Below, piece after piece: positions 48,496 through 56,457 of a DNA stretch of 64,000 nt (position 1 is its first letter; each line of letters starts with the position of its first letter). The stretch lies in NCBI RefSeq assembly GCF_900639985.1, contig NZ_CAAAIM010000001.1, forward strand, positions 992,001 through 1,056,000. Reading direction: 5' to 3'. The translations under genes were made by a program, and so were the position numbers. A model generated the notes under the pieces. It saw nothing but the letters and a program-made list of their open reading frames with translations. It was not told the DNA's origin and did no database searches. The DNA is from Legionella rowbothamii (GTDB lineage: Bacteria > Pseudomonadota > Gammaproteobacteria > Legionellales > Legionellaceae).

Positions 48496-48558
48496 TAGGG
48501 TGGGCCCATGGCCCAACAAGATATTGAGCCACACCAAAACTCACTGTTAGGGCCGAGA
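48496..48558. repeat. Partial GGCCCATGGCCCAAC repeat after rph
   Basis: TGGGCCCATGGCCCAACAAG and ATTGAGCCACACCA are shared almost base for base with 40484-40520, followed by a degraded right arm. It shows that the family spreads as a longer unit, not just as palindromes. Confidence 0.7.
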
Positions 48559-48573
48559 GCCTTAGAGAAGACT

Positions 48574-48660
48574 GAATTACTGCGGCGTACCCCCGGCATC
48601 CAGATTCATCTGGCTTCTCATTCCGTACTTATGGATACCGCGGGCACACCGCGGTAATTC
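48574..48660. repeat. 87-base inverted repeat with GAATTACTGCGG / CCGCGGTAATTC ends
   Basis: The ends GAATTACTGCGG (48574-48585) and CCGCGGTAATTC (48649-48660) are inverted with one mismatch, and inner pieces GTACCCCCGGCATCCA and TGGATACCGCGGGCAC also pair. It sits between rph and pilT, which converge. A minimal version of the same end is at 60480-60502. Confidence 0.75.
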
Positions 48661-48685
48661 TCTTTATTATTTGGTAGGGGATTCA

Positions 48686-49723
48686 TTAAAACAATGCCTT
48701 ATCCACTGCAACTTCAAGTGCAATATCTTTAGATATACTTTCATTCATCACCAATTTTAGTAAATGCTGATCCAGAGTCTGCATTCCTATTGCCTGCCCC
48801 GTTTGCAAAAAAGAAACCATCTGCGCTACTTTATCTTCACGAATCAAATTACGTATCGCACCAGTACAAATCATAATTTCTAAAGCAGCAATACGTCCCC
48901 TCCCTTCCTTTCGCCTCACTAATCTTTGAGCGATAACCGCTCTTAATGATTCCGCTAAAATAGAGCGTGCCATAGTTTTTTCCTCTCCAGGGAATACATC
49001 AATAATACGGTTAACTGCATGAACCGCAGAATTTGTATGTAAAGTCCCCAACACCAAATGCCCCGTTTCTGCAGCACTCATAGCCAAACGAATTGTTTCT
49101 AAATCGCGCAGCTCCCCCACCAGCAAGACATCGGGATCCTCACGTAAAGCAGAACGTAGTGCGGCTTGGAAACTAGGGACATTGTTATGCACTTCCCGTT
49201 GATTCACTAAACATTTATTACTAGGATGCACAAACTCAATTGGATCTTCGATAGTAAGAATATGCCCATGGCGTGAGAGGTTAATGCCATCAATCATAGC
49301 CGCTAAGGTTGTACTCTTTCCTGAACCCGTTGGCCCTGTTACTAATACCAATCCATGAGAGTAATTGATTAGTTCATTAAAAACAGGTGGCAAATTCAAA
49401 TCACAAAAACTTGGAATCATTGTAGGAATTAGCCGAAAAACAGCCCCAATACCCCGCAGATGATGAAACACATTTACTCGGAAACGGCCAAGTGCTGCAA
49501 TCTCAAAGGAAAAATCCAGCTGCAAATGCTTTGCCAACTCTTCTTTTTGTTGTGTGCTCAAGAGTTCATGAATCATGGCGAATAAATCGAGATGCTCTAA
49601 AACCGGTAAGTTCATTTTGCGTAATTCGCCATCAACACGAATCCGAGGTTCCATGCCAGAAGACAAATGTAAATCTGAAGCGTGGTTGTTCACTGCCCAA
49701 GTCAACAATTCTGTTATATCCAT
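48686..49723 (-). CDS. pilT: Type IV pilus retraction ATPase PilT
   Basis: PilT hydrolyses ATP at the base of the type IV pilus to pull it in, driving twitching and DNA uptake. The 345 residues match the family (344-347). Motifs: N-terminal ASDLHLSSGMEPRIRVDGEL (15-34), Walker A GPTGSGKST (130-138), Asp box LTIEDPIEFVH, Walker B LREDPDVLLVGELRD, His box GHLVLGTLHTNSAVHAVNRI, and the AIRNLIRE motif characteristic of PilT (here GAIRNLIRED, ~290). Divergent to yggS, the usual neighbour. Confidence 0.95.
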   Translation of the reverse strand: MDITELLTWAVNNHASDLHLSSGMEPRIRVDGELRKMNLPVLEHLDLFAMIHELLSTQQKEELAKHLQLDFSFEIAALGRFRVNVFHHLRGIGAVFRLIPTMIPSFCDLNLPPVFNELINYSHGLVLVTGPTGSGKSTTLAAMIDGINLSRHGHILTIEDPIEFVHPSNKCLVNQREVHNNVPSFQAALRSALREDPDVLLVGELRDLETIRLAMSAAETGHLVLGTLHTNSAVHAVNRIIDVFPGEEKTMARSILAESLRAVIAQRLVRRKEGRGRIAALEIMICTGAIRNLIREDKVAQMVSFLQTGQAIGMQTLDQHLLKLVMNESISKDIALEVAVDKALF

Positions 49724-49843
49724 AAGTTAATGCTTCCAAATTACTGCGAGTATTAGCTACGAACAGCAGGTTAGCATAGAAGGATCTACTCGGCAAACGC
49801 TCTATCTTTTGCTATTGTTAGCGTTTTAAAAAACAGTACATAC

Positions 49844-50542
49844 ATGATGAATCTTCAATATAATTTAAATCAAATACAGCATCTTATTAAACAGGCAGAG
49901 TTAGAAAATGGCCGAAATGCTAACGAGGTATTATTGCTTGCGGTCAGTAAGCAGCAAAGTGCGGAATCGATTGCCCAATTATTTAAGCTTGGAGTATGCG
50001 ATTTTGGCGAGAACTATTTTCAAGAAGCTCAAGAAAAAATTAGTACGCTTAAAGACTTGCCTATACGCTGGCACTTTATTGGCCCAATTCAGAGTAATAA
50101 AGCCAAAAATATTGCTCGTGATTTTAATTGGGTACATAGTATAAATAGACTAAAAATAGCGCAGCTACTCAGTGAGCATCGTCCCTCATATTTGCCACCA
50201 TTAAACGTGTGCTTGCAAGTTAACTTAATCCCGGAAGAAACCAAATCAGGAATAAGTCCCGAAGAAATAACTGAACTGGCTTTAGCAGTGAGTCAATTGC
50301 CGCATCTCAAACTTAAAGGCTTAATGACCATCCCTCCCCCAGAGCATGATTCACAAAAGCAATATGAACTATTTATGCAAATGAGCCGACTCTTAAAATC
50401 CCTGAACCAGCAATTAGGTTTAGAGATGGATACGTTATCGATGGGAATGAGCGATGATTTGGTTCCAGCAATTAAGGCGGGGGCTACTATTGTTCGTATT
50501 GGACGAGCTATTTTTGGTGAGCGTGAAAAAGGGAATGGTTGA
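49844..50542 (+). CDS. yggS: YggS-family pyridoxal-phosphate homeostasis protein
   Basis: The 232-residue protein has the single-domain alanine-racemase-like PLP fold: LLAVSKQQSAESIAQLF with the PLP Lys36, FGENYFQEAQEK, WHFIGPIQSNKAKNI, LQVNLIPEETKSGI, LKGLMTIPP, LSMGMSDDLVPAIKAGATIVRIGRAIFG. It buffers PLP in the cell. The pilT-yggS-yggT arrangement is common in gamma-proteobacteria; proC, which often sits between yggS and yggT, is missing here. Confidence 0.95.
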   Translation: MMNLQYNLNQIQHLIKQAELENGRNANEVLLLAVSKQQSAESIAQLFKLGVCDFGENYFQEAQEKISTLKDLPIRWHFIGPIQSNKAKNIARDFNWVHSINRLKIAQLLSEHRPSYLPPLNVCLQVNLIPEETKSGISPEEITELALAVSQLPHLKLKGLMTIPPPEHDSQKQYELFMQMSRLLKSLNQQLGLEMDTLSMGMSDDLVPAIKAGATIVRIGRAIFGEREKGNG

Positions 50543-50650
50543 AACCGTAACTCTATCTAAAGAAAATAGAATTTTATTATCCTGCATTCTCCCATTTAGG
50601 TATATACTAGCTGGTGTATATCAACAAAAGTAATAGGATTAGGGGTAAAT

Positions 50651-51226
50651 ATGTCAGGTTTAACCGCTGTAGGATTATTTGTTGTTTCTTTAGCTTTTTC
50701 AGTACTTATTTTCAGTATCTGGTTACGTATGGCACTTCGCTACTTCCGTGTCAGTACGATTAACCCACTAAGCCAATTGATCCATACCATCACGGATCAC
50801 CTCGTAATCCCCGTACAACGTTTACTGAAATTAACTCCCAAGCCTGGGCAAAAATACGACACAGCAGCAATCATTGTGCTCGTGCTGGTTGAAATACTCA
50901 AGATTTTTATCCTGAGCATGATCGCATTTCATGCTCTAATGCCTATAGGCTATTTTATAATTTATGTTATTGCTGACTTAATTATTCAGCCCTGCGATCT
51001 TCTCTTCTTCGCAATCTTGATTCGCGTGATTATGAGCTTTGTTAATCCTGCCTGGAATGGTCCAATTGAGTCTTTTTTGCGAACATTAACCGACCCATTA
51101 CTGAAATTAGGACGCAAAATTATTCCTGATATTTCAGGTTTTGACTTCTCCCCCTTTATCATGCTTATGATTTTGAAAGTTATTACATTATTCATTAATG
51201 CGAACCTTCCCTGGAGAATACTCTAA
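50651..51226 (+). CDS. yggT: YggT-family membrane protein
   Basis: The 191-residue protein has two YggT repeats, each with a hydrophobic segment and a short loop: RYFRVSTINPLSQLIHTITD (~30-49) and RVIMSFVNPAWNGPIESFLRTLTDPLLKLGRKIIPDISGFD (~125-165, given here to show P...T.PLL..R..IP). Several membrane helices are predicted. YggT proteins are linked to membrane/division functions and osmotic shock survival, but the mechanism is unknown. Confidence 0.9.
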   Translation: MSGLTAVGLFVVSLAFSVLIFSIWLRMALRYFRVSTINPLSQLIHTITDHLVIPVQRLLKLTPKPGQKYDTAAIIVLVLVEILKIFILSMIAFHALMPIGYFIIYVIADLIIQPCDLLFFAILIRVIMSFVNPAWNGPIESFLRTLTDPLLKLGRKIIPDISGFDFSPFIMLMILKVITLFINANLPWRIL

Positions 51227-51271
51227 AACGAACTATACTTATTTGTAGACAAGGGCTACAAGGATGAAATT

Positions 51272-51829
51272 ATGAAATTGTCGCATTACACTGGTTTAGC
51301 ATTAGCTATTTTACCCTTTAGTCTATTTGCTGATGACCAGTTCTATTGCCCGGAGAACCATGCCTACATTAGCATTGGCATGTCTCCAGACCAGGTTATC
51401 GCCGCCTGTGGTCAACCCATCAGCCAACAAGATTCAAATCAGCCTGTTTTAAGGAAGATCCCGGTACAACAGCTTATTTATAATAACAAAGGTGCCGATA
51501 CTGCATTTTACGGCGTATGGAACATCCCCACAGGTAATGGTGGCGCTCAGCTGGAAGTTGATATCGTCGATCAAAAAGTACGAAGTATTAAGTTAAATAG
51601 TTCAGATAGTAATTCTATTTCTATTTGTGGTGGTAATAGTATTCAAGTTGGTGATCCAGTGGAAAAAGTTTATTATTCCTGCGGTAGCCCTTCATTAACC
51701 AATAATACCTACATTAATGAAGTAGTGCCCACTGCAGAAAAACCTAAAGTATGGATTTATCAACCAGGTCAATATCAACCAACGGTAACCTTGACTTTTG
51801 TTAATGGCAAACTACAATCCATCAACTAA
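51272..51829 (+). CDS. Secreted DUF2845-like protein
   Basis: The 185-residue protein has a signal peptide (MKLSHYTGLALAILPFSLFA) and two copies of a short Cys-bearing module: YISIGMSPDQVIAACGQPIS (~33-52) and NSIQVGDPVEKVYYSCGSPS (~125-144). The G-x-S/D-xx-V-xx-C-GxP pattern is that of DUF2845/SmpA-like beta-lactamase-inhibitor folds. Function unknown; a role in the envelope is likely. It follows yggT after 45 bases. Confidence 0.82.
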   Translation: MKLSHYTGLALAILPFSLFADDQFYCPENHAYISIGMSPDQVIAACGQPISQQDSNQPVLRKIPVQQLIYNNKGADTAFYGVWNIPTGNGGAQLEVDIVDQKVRSIKLNSSDSNSISICGGNSIQVGDPVEKVYYSCGSPSLTNNTYINEVVPTAEKPKVWIYQPGQYQPTVTLTFVNGKLQSIN

Positions 51830-51850
51830 ATAACATAAGGTACCACTTGA

Positions 51851-52132
51851 ATGACGGAAACAGTTGATGATATTACCATTGCCTTTAGCGAAAACGGTAC
51901 AGAAGTAACTAAAGAACTAGGTAAACAGGTATTAAGCAAAGGAGCCTGGACTACTATTATATTTAAATACCAGGATTGGGATAATAGCAAAAACGATTTT
52001 GGACCAGTGAAATACTCCATTCGCCGTTATCAAAAACGTAATAATCAGTATTGGCAAAAGTCTAAGTTTAATATTTCTAGTGCGGACCAAGCGCAAAAAA
52101 TTGTCGATATTCTTAGTGATTGGCTGAAGTAG
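51851..52132 (+). CDS. Conserved hypothetical 93-residue protein
   Basis: I know no name for this protein. It is short, hydrophilic and folded-looking, with the stretches DDITIAFSENGTEVTKELGK (~6-25), SKGAWTTIIFKYQDWDNSKN (~29-48) and YSIRRYQKRNNQYWQKSKF (~55-73). It has no signal peptide, membrane segment or cysteine. A start 22 bases after the DUF2845-like gene places it at the end of the yggS-yggT group. Confidence 0.75.
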   Translation: MTETVDDITIAFSENGTEVTKELGKQVLSKGAWTTIIFKYQDWDNSKNDFGPVKYSIRRYQKRNNQYWQKSKFNISSADQAQKIVDILSDWLK

Positions 52133-52160
52133 GACCGTTCACAGTTGTAGAGTAGCGCAT

Positions 52161-52230
52161 AGACTGGGCTGTAAGCCCAGCAAACACAGTTCCGCTAATC
52201 CCGAAAGCTGGGCTTTACAGCCCAGCCTAC
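52161..52230. repeat. Inverted repeat between convergent genes (GGCTGGG family)
   Basis: AGACTGGGCTGTAAGCCCAG (52161-52180) and CTGGGCTTTACAGCCCAG (52209-52226), extended by CCTAC, form a long hairpin; each arm is itself partly palindromic (CTGGGCT...AGCCCAG). It is a relative of 1572-1643 and lies at the junction with the valine-catabolism operon. Confidence 0.85.
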
Positions 52231-52246
52231 ATCACAGATGATGTGC

Positions 52247-53302
52247 TTAACTCACCCACTCCAATCCTGTATGTCGGCGTTCAAAATAATTTGTCACCAT
52301 ACTCTCACTTACCATATCCAAGTTTTCAGGATTCCAATGGGGTTTCTTGTCTTTATCAATCAATAAAGCGCGTACGCCTTCGTAAAAATCCTTGCCATGC
52401 ATGAAATGACTGACTAGAGTGTAATCCATTTGCAAACACTCAGCCAACGTTAATCCTTTAGCGCGATTCAATTGCTCTAAAGTAACCTTAAGGCTCAGTG
52501 GGGATTTTTGTGATAAGGCATTCTCGATACTAACAGGCCACACACCTTCCTGATCCTGTAATGAGGCTTTAATCATTTCCACACGTGGATGAGCAAAACA
52601 GACATTAATCGCCGGTTTTATTTGGCTAGGCTCAGAATCGGAGGCTAATGAAGCATATTCATGCAAACATTGATCAACACCTTTAGATGCATCTGCTGAT
52701 AAATCCGCTTGCTGTAAAGCCTTGAGTAGTACCGGAATAAGTTCTGAAGACATTACCTTCTTCACCAAACCAGCTTTCAATGCATCATGAGGACCGAGCC
52801 GGTTACCGGTTAATCCCAAATAAGTCCCTAAATGACCAGGGCAACGAGTTAATAAATAACTTGCCCCAATATCGGGAAAAAAGCCAATACTGGTTTCTGG
52901 CATCGCAAAAACAAAACGATCGCAGGCGATAGGATGACTTCCATGCAATGAAATACCAACCCCCCCACCCATAACCATGCCATCAATTAAAGAAATATAG
53001 GGTTTGCCAAAATGATGAATAAAATGATTTAAACGATATTCATGCCAGAAAAACTGCATTTGCTCTGAATCATTTAATCGGCCAGAAAAATAAAGTGCAC
53101 GGATGTCTCCTCCGGCACAAAAAGCATTCCCCGGTGCTGCTTGTACCACCACAGCACGAATACTTTCATCCTCTTTCCATAAACTTAATTGCCTTTGCAT
53201 GGCAATAATCATGGTTAAAGTTAGCGCATTCAAAGCGCCTGGACGATTTAATGTGATTAATCCTAACTGACCTTCCTGTGTAAAAAGCACGTCTTCAGTC
53301 AT
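52247..53302 (-). CDS. 3-hydroxyisobutyryl-CoA hydrolase
   Basis: This crotonase-family enzyme frees 3-hydroxyisobutyrate from its CoA ester in valine degradation. The 351-residue protein has FCAGGDIRALYF (~61-72), MGGGVGISLHGSHPIACDR (~111-129), the catalytic PETSIGFFPDIGASYLL (Glu ~136, Asp ~144), LTGNRLGPHDALKAGLV and the long C-terminal region with DYTLVSHFMHGKDFYEGVRALLIDKDKKPHWNP that sets hydrolases apart from hydratases. It starts 4 bases after the hydratase gene stop. Last gene of a three-gene operon. Confidence 0.92.
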   Translation of the reverse strand: MTEDVLFTQEGQLGLITLNRPGALNALTLTMIIAMQRQLSLWKEDESIRAVVVQAAPGNAFCAGGDIRALYFSGRLNDSEQMQFFWHEYRLNHFIHHFGKPYISLIDGMVMGGGVGISLHGSHPIACDRFVFAMPETSIGFFPDIGASYLLTRCPGHLGTYLGLTGNRLGPHDALKAGLVKKVMSSELIPVLLKALQQADLSADASKGVDQCLHEYASLASDSEPSQIKPAINVCFAHPRVEMIKASLQDQEGVWPVSIENALSQKSPLSLKVTLEQLNRAKGLTLAECLQMDYTLVSHFMHGKDFYEGVRALLIDKDKKPHWNPENLDMVSESMVTNYFERRHTGLEWVS

Positions 53303-53305
53303 GAT

Positions 53306-54082
53306 TTATCTTCCTTTAAATTGGGCAGATCGTTTACTAAGAAACGCGGAAACTCCTTCTTGCTTATCCTCTGAAGCACATGTTTTGGCAAAATGAATCG
53401 CTTCTAAATGTAGGGCATCAGTCAGTGATAAATCATAACCATGATCAATAACCTCCATTACCCCAGCAATTGCCAGTGGCGCCATGCTTAAAATGCCTTG
53501 CAATAGTTTTTTACCCTGCTCGATTAAGGCTTCAGGTTCAACAACCTCACTTACCAATCCCCAATTCAATGCAGTTTCTGCTTTAATAAAGCGTCCCGTT
53601 AAACATAAATCTAAAGCACGCCCTTTACCAATTAAACGCGCCAAGCGCTGAGTGCCCCCATAGCCAGGAATAACCCCTAATTTTACTTCAGGCTGACCAA
53701 ATTGCGCCATGGTTGATGCGATTCTTAAAGTTGCCGAAATCGCTAATTCGCACCCCCCGCCAAAAGCAAAGCCATTAACCGCAGCTAAAGAAGGTTTGCC
53801 CATGGTTTCTAATAAACGAAATACTTCCTGCCCATAACAAGCAAAATCATAACCAGTTTGCGCGGTGCATTCTGCCAAACGATTAATATCCGCTCCAGCA
53901 CAAAAAGCTTTGCCATTACCAGTAATCATCAACGCTTTTACTTGGGGATTTTCTTTAGCTGCATGAAAGATAGCCGCTAATTCATTCAGTACTTCAGCAC
54001 TTAAAGCGTTCAGCTTATCGGGTCTGTTTAATGTTAACAGCAAAATTCCCTGACTATCTAATTCTTGTTCAACTACATTCAT
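53306..54082 (-). CDS. Enoyl-CoA hydratase
   Basis: The 258-residue crotonase has FCAGADINRLAE (~61-72), VNGFAFGGGCELAI (catalytic Glu ~109) and FGQPEVKLGVIPGYGGTQRL (second Glu ~129), so both hydratase glutamates are present. In this operon it would hydrate methacrylyl-CoA to 3-hydroxyisobutyryl-CoA, the step between the dehydrogenase and the hydrolase. Other acyl chains cannot be excluded. Starts 27 bases after the dehydrogenase stop. Confidence 0.92.
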   Translation of the reverse strand: MNVVEQELDSQGILLLTLNRPDKLNALSAEVLNELAAIFHAAKENPQVKALMITGNGKAFCAGADINRLAECTAQTGYDFACYGQEVFRLLETMGKPSLAAVNGFAFGGGCELAISATLRIASTMAQFGQPEVKLGVIPGYGGTQRLARLIGKGRALDLCLTGRFIKAETALNWGLVSEVVEPEALIEQGKKLLQGILSMAPLAIAGVMEVIDHGYDLSLTDALHLEAIHFAKTCASEDKQEGVSAFLSKRSAQFKGR

Positions 54083-54109
54083 TGTATTACTCCTGTTTAA
54101 TTCTATTGA

Positions 54110-55264
54110 TTAACGCAAAACAAAGCCATCGTCCAAACTTGCCTTTGCGATAATTTCACGCATAATTTCATTCGTTCCCTCAAGAATTTGATGAACTCTT
54201 AAATCCCTAAAAATACGTTCGATTTGATAATCGCGTAAATAGCCGTAACCACCATGCAATTGCATCGCTTTGTCGCTAATATTAAAAGCAATATCAGTGG
54301 CCATACGCTTCGCCATAGCACAATACATTGGGGCCTGTGGATCACCTTTATCCATCGCAGCCGCAGCGCGGTAAACCATTAAACGAGCCGCTTCATAATC
54401 AGTGAGCATATCGGCAAAATAAAAACGCAAGGCCTGCATTTCATTTAACTTTTTACCAAATTGTTTACGCTCATGCATATATTGCTGGGATAAACGCAAA
54501 CAAGCAAGTGCCCCCCCTAAAGAACAGGAAGCAATGTTAATGCGTCCACCATTTAAGGCATTTAAAGCAATTTTAAACCCCATCCCCTCATCACCTACTT
54601 GGTTACTCACCGGAACACGGCAATTTTCAAAGAAGACCATAGAGGTAGGCTGACTATGCCAGCCCATTTTTTTCTCTAACTTACCAAAACTTAAACCTGG
54701 GGTACCTTTTTCGATTAATAAACAGGTGATTCCATGATGGCTTTCATCGCCAGTACGCACCATACATAAATATACATCGCTTACGGAACCACCGGAAATA
54801 AATGCTTTTGAACCATTGAGTACATAATGGTCCCCATCTTTAATTGCTTTGGTTTTTAAGGAGGCAGCATCTGAACCTGATTCAGGCTCAGTCAAACAAT
54901 AACTGGAGAGTACTTCCATTGAGGTTAATTTAGGTCCCCACTTAGCCCTTAGCTCTTTTCCAGCATAGCGATCGACAAGATTAGTAACCATATTATGAAT
55001 AGAAAGATAAGCGCTCGTACTGATGCAACCGGTTGCCAGCTGTTCAAATAACAAGGCCGAGTCGAGTCGGGTTAATTGAGAGCCGCCAATATCTTCACGG
55101 GCCATCATACCGGCCATTCCTAATGCAGCTGCTTCACGTAAAATTTCAATTGGAAATTCGCTGTGCTCGTCCCAATGTTCCGCCATAGGGGCCAATTTGT
55201 CACGAGCAAAATCTGCAGCCATCTCTTGAATTTCGAGATGTTCCTCTGTGAAATTAAAGTCCAT
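54110..55264 (-). CDS. Acyl-CoA dehydrogenase, probably isobutyryl-CoA type
   Basis: The 384-residue flavoprotein has SSYCLTEPESGSDAASLKT (~130-148), the FAD-binding FISGGSVSDVYLCMVRTG, RKQFGKKLNEMQALRFYFADM, QLHGGYGYLRDYQIERIFRD and VHQILEGTNEIMREIIAK with the catalytic Glu. Its place before the hydratase and hydroxyisobutyryl-CoA hydrolase points to valine catabolism (isobutyryl-CoA to methacrylyl-CoA); sequence alone would also allow short-branched chain acyl-CoA dehydrogenase. First gene of the operon. Confidence 0.93.
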   Translation of the reverse strand: MDFNFTEEHLEIQEMAADFARDKLAPMAEHWDEHSEFPIEILREAAALGMAGMMAREDIGGSQLTRLDSALLFEQLATGCISTSAYLSIHNMVTNLVDRYAGKELRAKWGPKLTSMEVLSSYCLTEPESGSDAASLKTKAIKDGDHYVLNGSKAFISGGSVSDVYLCMVRTGDESHHGITCLLIEKGTPGLSFGKLEKKMGWHSQPTSMVFFENCRVPVSNQVGDEGMGFKIALNALNGGRINIASCSLGGALACLRLSQQYMHERKQFGKKLNEMQALRFYFADMLTDYEAARLMVYRAAAAMDKGDPQAPMYCAMAKRMATDIAFNISDKAMQLHGGYGYLRDYQIERIFRDLRVHQILEGTNEIMREIIAKASLDDGFVLR

Positions 55265-55404
55265 AAACCATCCTTAGAAATTTTATTATATTTAAGTTTT
55301 TATCTTAAAAAAAGCTGTTAACTCCTAAAATCAATGGCTCATGCACTGAAAAATCTCTAAATTTCGATGCATTGAAGATTATAAAGCTCAACTTTTTTTA
55401 GACT

Positions 55405-55419
55405 TATACCTAGGGTATA
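55405..55419. promoter_or_regulatory. TATACC-TAG-GGTATA dyad upstream of the acyl-CoA operon
   Basis: A perfect 6-base inverted repeat with a 3-base centre lies about 140 bases upstream of the dehydrogenase start codon in a 240-base AT-rich non-coding stretch. Possible operator or part of a promoter; no regulator gene is adjacent. Confidence 0.35.
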
Positions 55420-55503
55420 GAAACTCTATATTATTTCCAATTTTTTATAGTCGGAAAAGAGTTATATTGTAAAAATTTTCTTTGAAAAATCATAATTATT
55501 AGC

Positions 55504-55638
55504 TTAACGAGGGTTTAAGCCGGGATTATGTGTAACGAAATCTTGCATCACATCATCTAACATTTGTGATAACTCGACCTGTTCTGCTGCCAAATGATGA
55601 ATTGCAGCACGTAACTCATTAAAAGTATCATAGTTCAT
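55504..55638 (-). CDS. Small 44-residue hypothetical protein
   Basis: Reading frame MNYDTFNELRAAIHHLAAEQ and onward to NPGLNPR. It is helical and acidic-to-neutral. Its ATG overlaps the TGA of a 38-residue frame just upstream (ATGA), which argues for translational coupling and hence for real genes or for relics of one. I do not recognise it. Confidence 0.4.
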   Translation of the reverse strand: MNYDTFNELRAAIHHLAAEQVELSQMLDDVMQDFVTHNPGLNPR

Positions 55639-55751
55639 CGTAAACCTAGTATGTTATTCTCATATGTTTCACTCAATCGCTTAATATCCCACTCAAAATA
55701 CCCCGCCCGATCACCCAATTGTTCGCGTATAAAATGATAGTTCGTTAGCAT
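55635..55751 (-). CDS. Small 38-residue hypothetical protein
   Basis: Reading frame MLTNYHFIREQLGDRAGYFE, then WDIKRLSETYENNILGLR. The composition is coding-like, with no hydrophobic segment. It ends in an ATGA overlap with the 44-residue gene. It could be a small gene pair, or the remnant of a larger gene split by mutation. No Shine-Dalgarno is obvious. Confidence 0.35.
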   Translation of the reverse strand: MLTNYHFIREQLGDRAGYFEWDIKRLSETYENNILGLR

Positions 55752-55871
55752 TAGACATATTATGAGTCAAAACAAAATCGCTTTAATGCTTTTTCATTAC
55801 CAACACCCTTAGAGAATAGCATATGCTTAATGAAACATATGATTACTAAATATTCTCATCAAGGCTTGAAC

Positions 55872-56411
55872 ATGAACAAATTACCTCATCTGTTTTATGA
55901 GCGTGACACGGTCACGGTCGCCAAAGAACTTTTAGGTAAATACCTAATTCATGAGGAACGCATCGGAAAAATTGTCGAAGTTGAAGCATATATAGGCCAA
56001 CATGATCTTGCCGCGCATTCGTCGAAAGGACTGACGCCAAGAACTAAAGTGCTCTATGGTCCTGCAGGCCATGCCTATATCTACCTTATTTATGGGATGT
56101 ATTATTGCACTAATGTAGTTACTGAAACGGAAGGTATTGGTTCAGGGGTGCTCTTACGCGCCTTAGAGCCAATACAAAATATTCACGAACGTACCCAAGG
56201 CCCAGGCTTACTCTCTAAAGCCATGGCCATTGATAAGCAACTCAATGCTCATGATCTCACGAGTGATAATTTTTATATTGCCTGCCTCGAAAATCAAGAG
56301 CCCTTTACTATTGTCGAAAAACCACGAATCGGGGTGCACTACGCCCAAGAATGGGCAGAAAAATTATTACGCTTTTACATCAAAGATAATGCTTTTATTT
56401 CCAAGCCATGA
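55872..56411 (+). CDS. mpg: 3-methyladenine DNA glycosylase, AAG family
   Basis: The ~179-residue protein matches the AAG/MPG fold: LLGKYLIHEER (~20), VEVEAYIGQHDLAAHSSKGL (catalytic Glu in EVEAY, ~36-55), TPRTKVLYGPAGHAYIYLIYGMYYC (in part), GVLLRALEPI and GPGLLSKAMAI. It removes alkylated and deaminated purines. I chose the ATG giving MNKLPHLFYERDT; an earlier ATG would add 14 residues. It directly precedes recQ, 46 bases apart, a plausible DNA repair pair. Confidence 0.93.
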   Translation: MNKLPHLFYERDTVTVAKELLGKYLIHEERIGKIVEVEAYIGQHDLAAHSSKGLTPRTKVLYGPAGHAYIYLIYGMYYCTNVVTETEGIGSGVLLRALEPIQNIHERTQGPGLLSKAMAIDKQLNAHDLTSDNFYIACLENQEPFTIVEKPRIGVHYAQEWAEKLLRFYIKDNAFISKP

Positions 56412-56457
56412 TGATATGATTGCAGGCCTCAAGGGCCGGTAAAACAAGAATAAAGAT

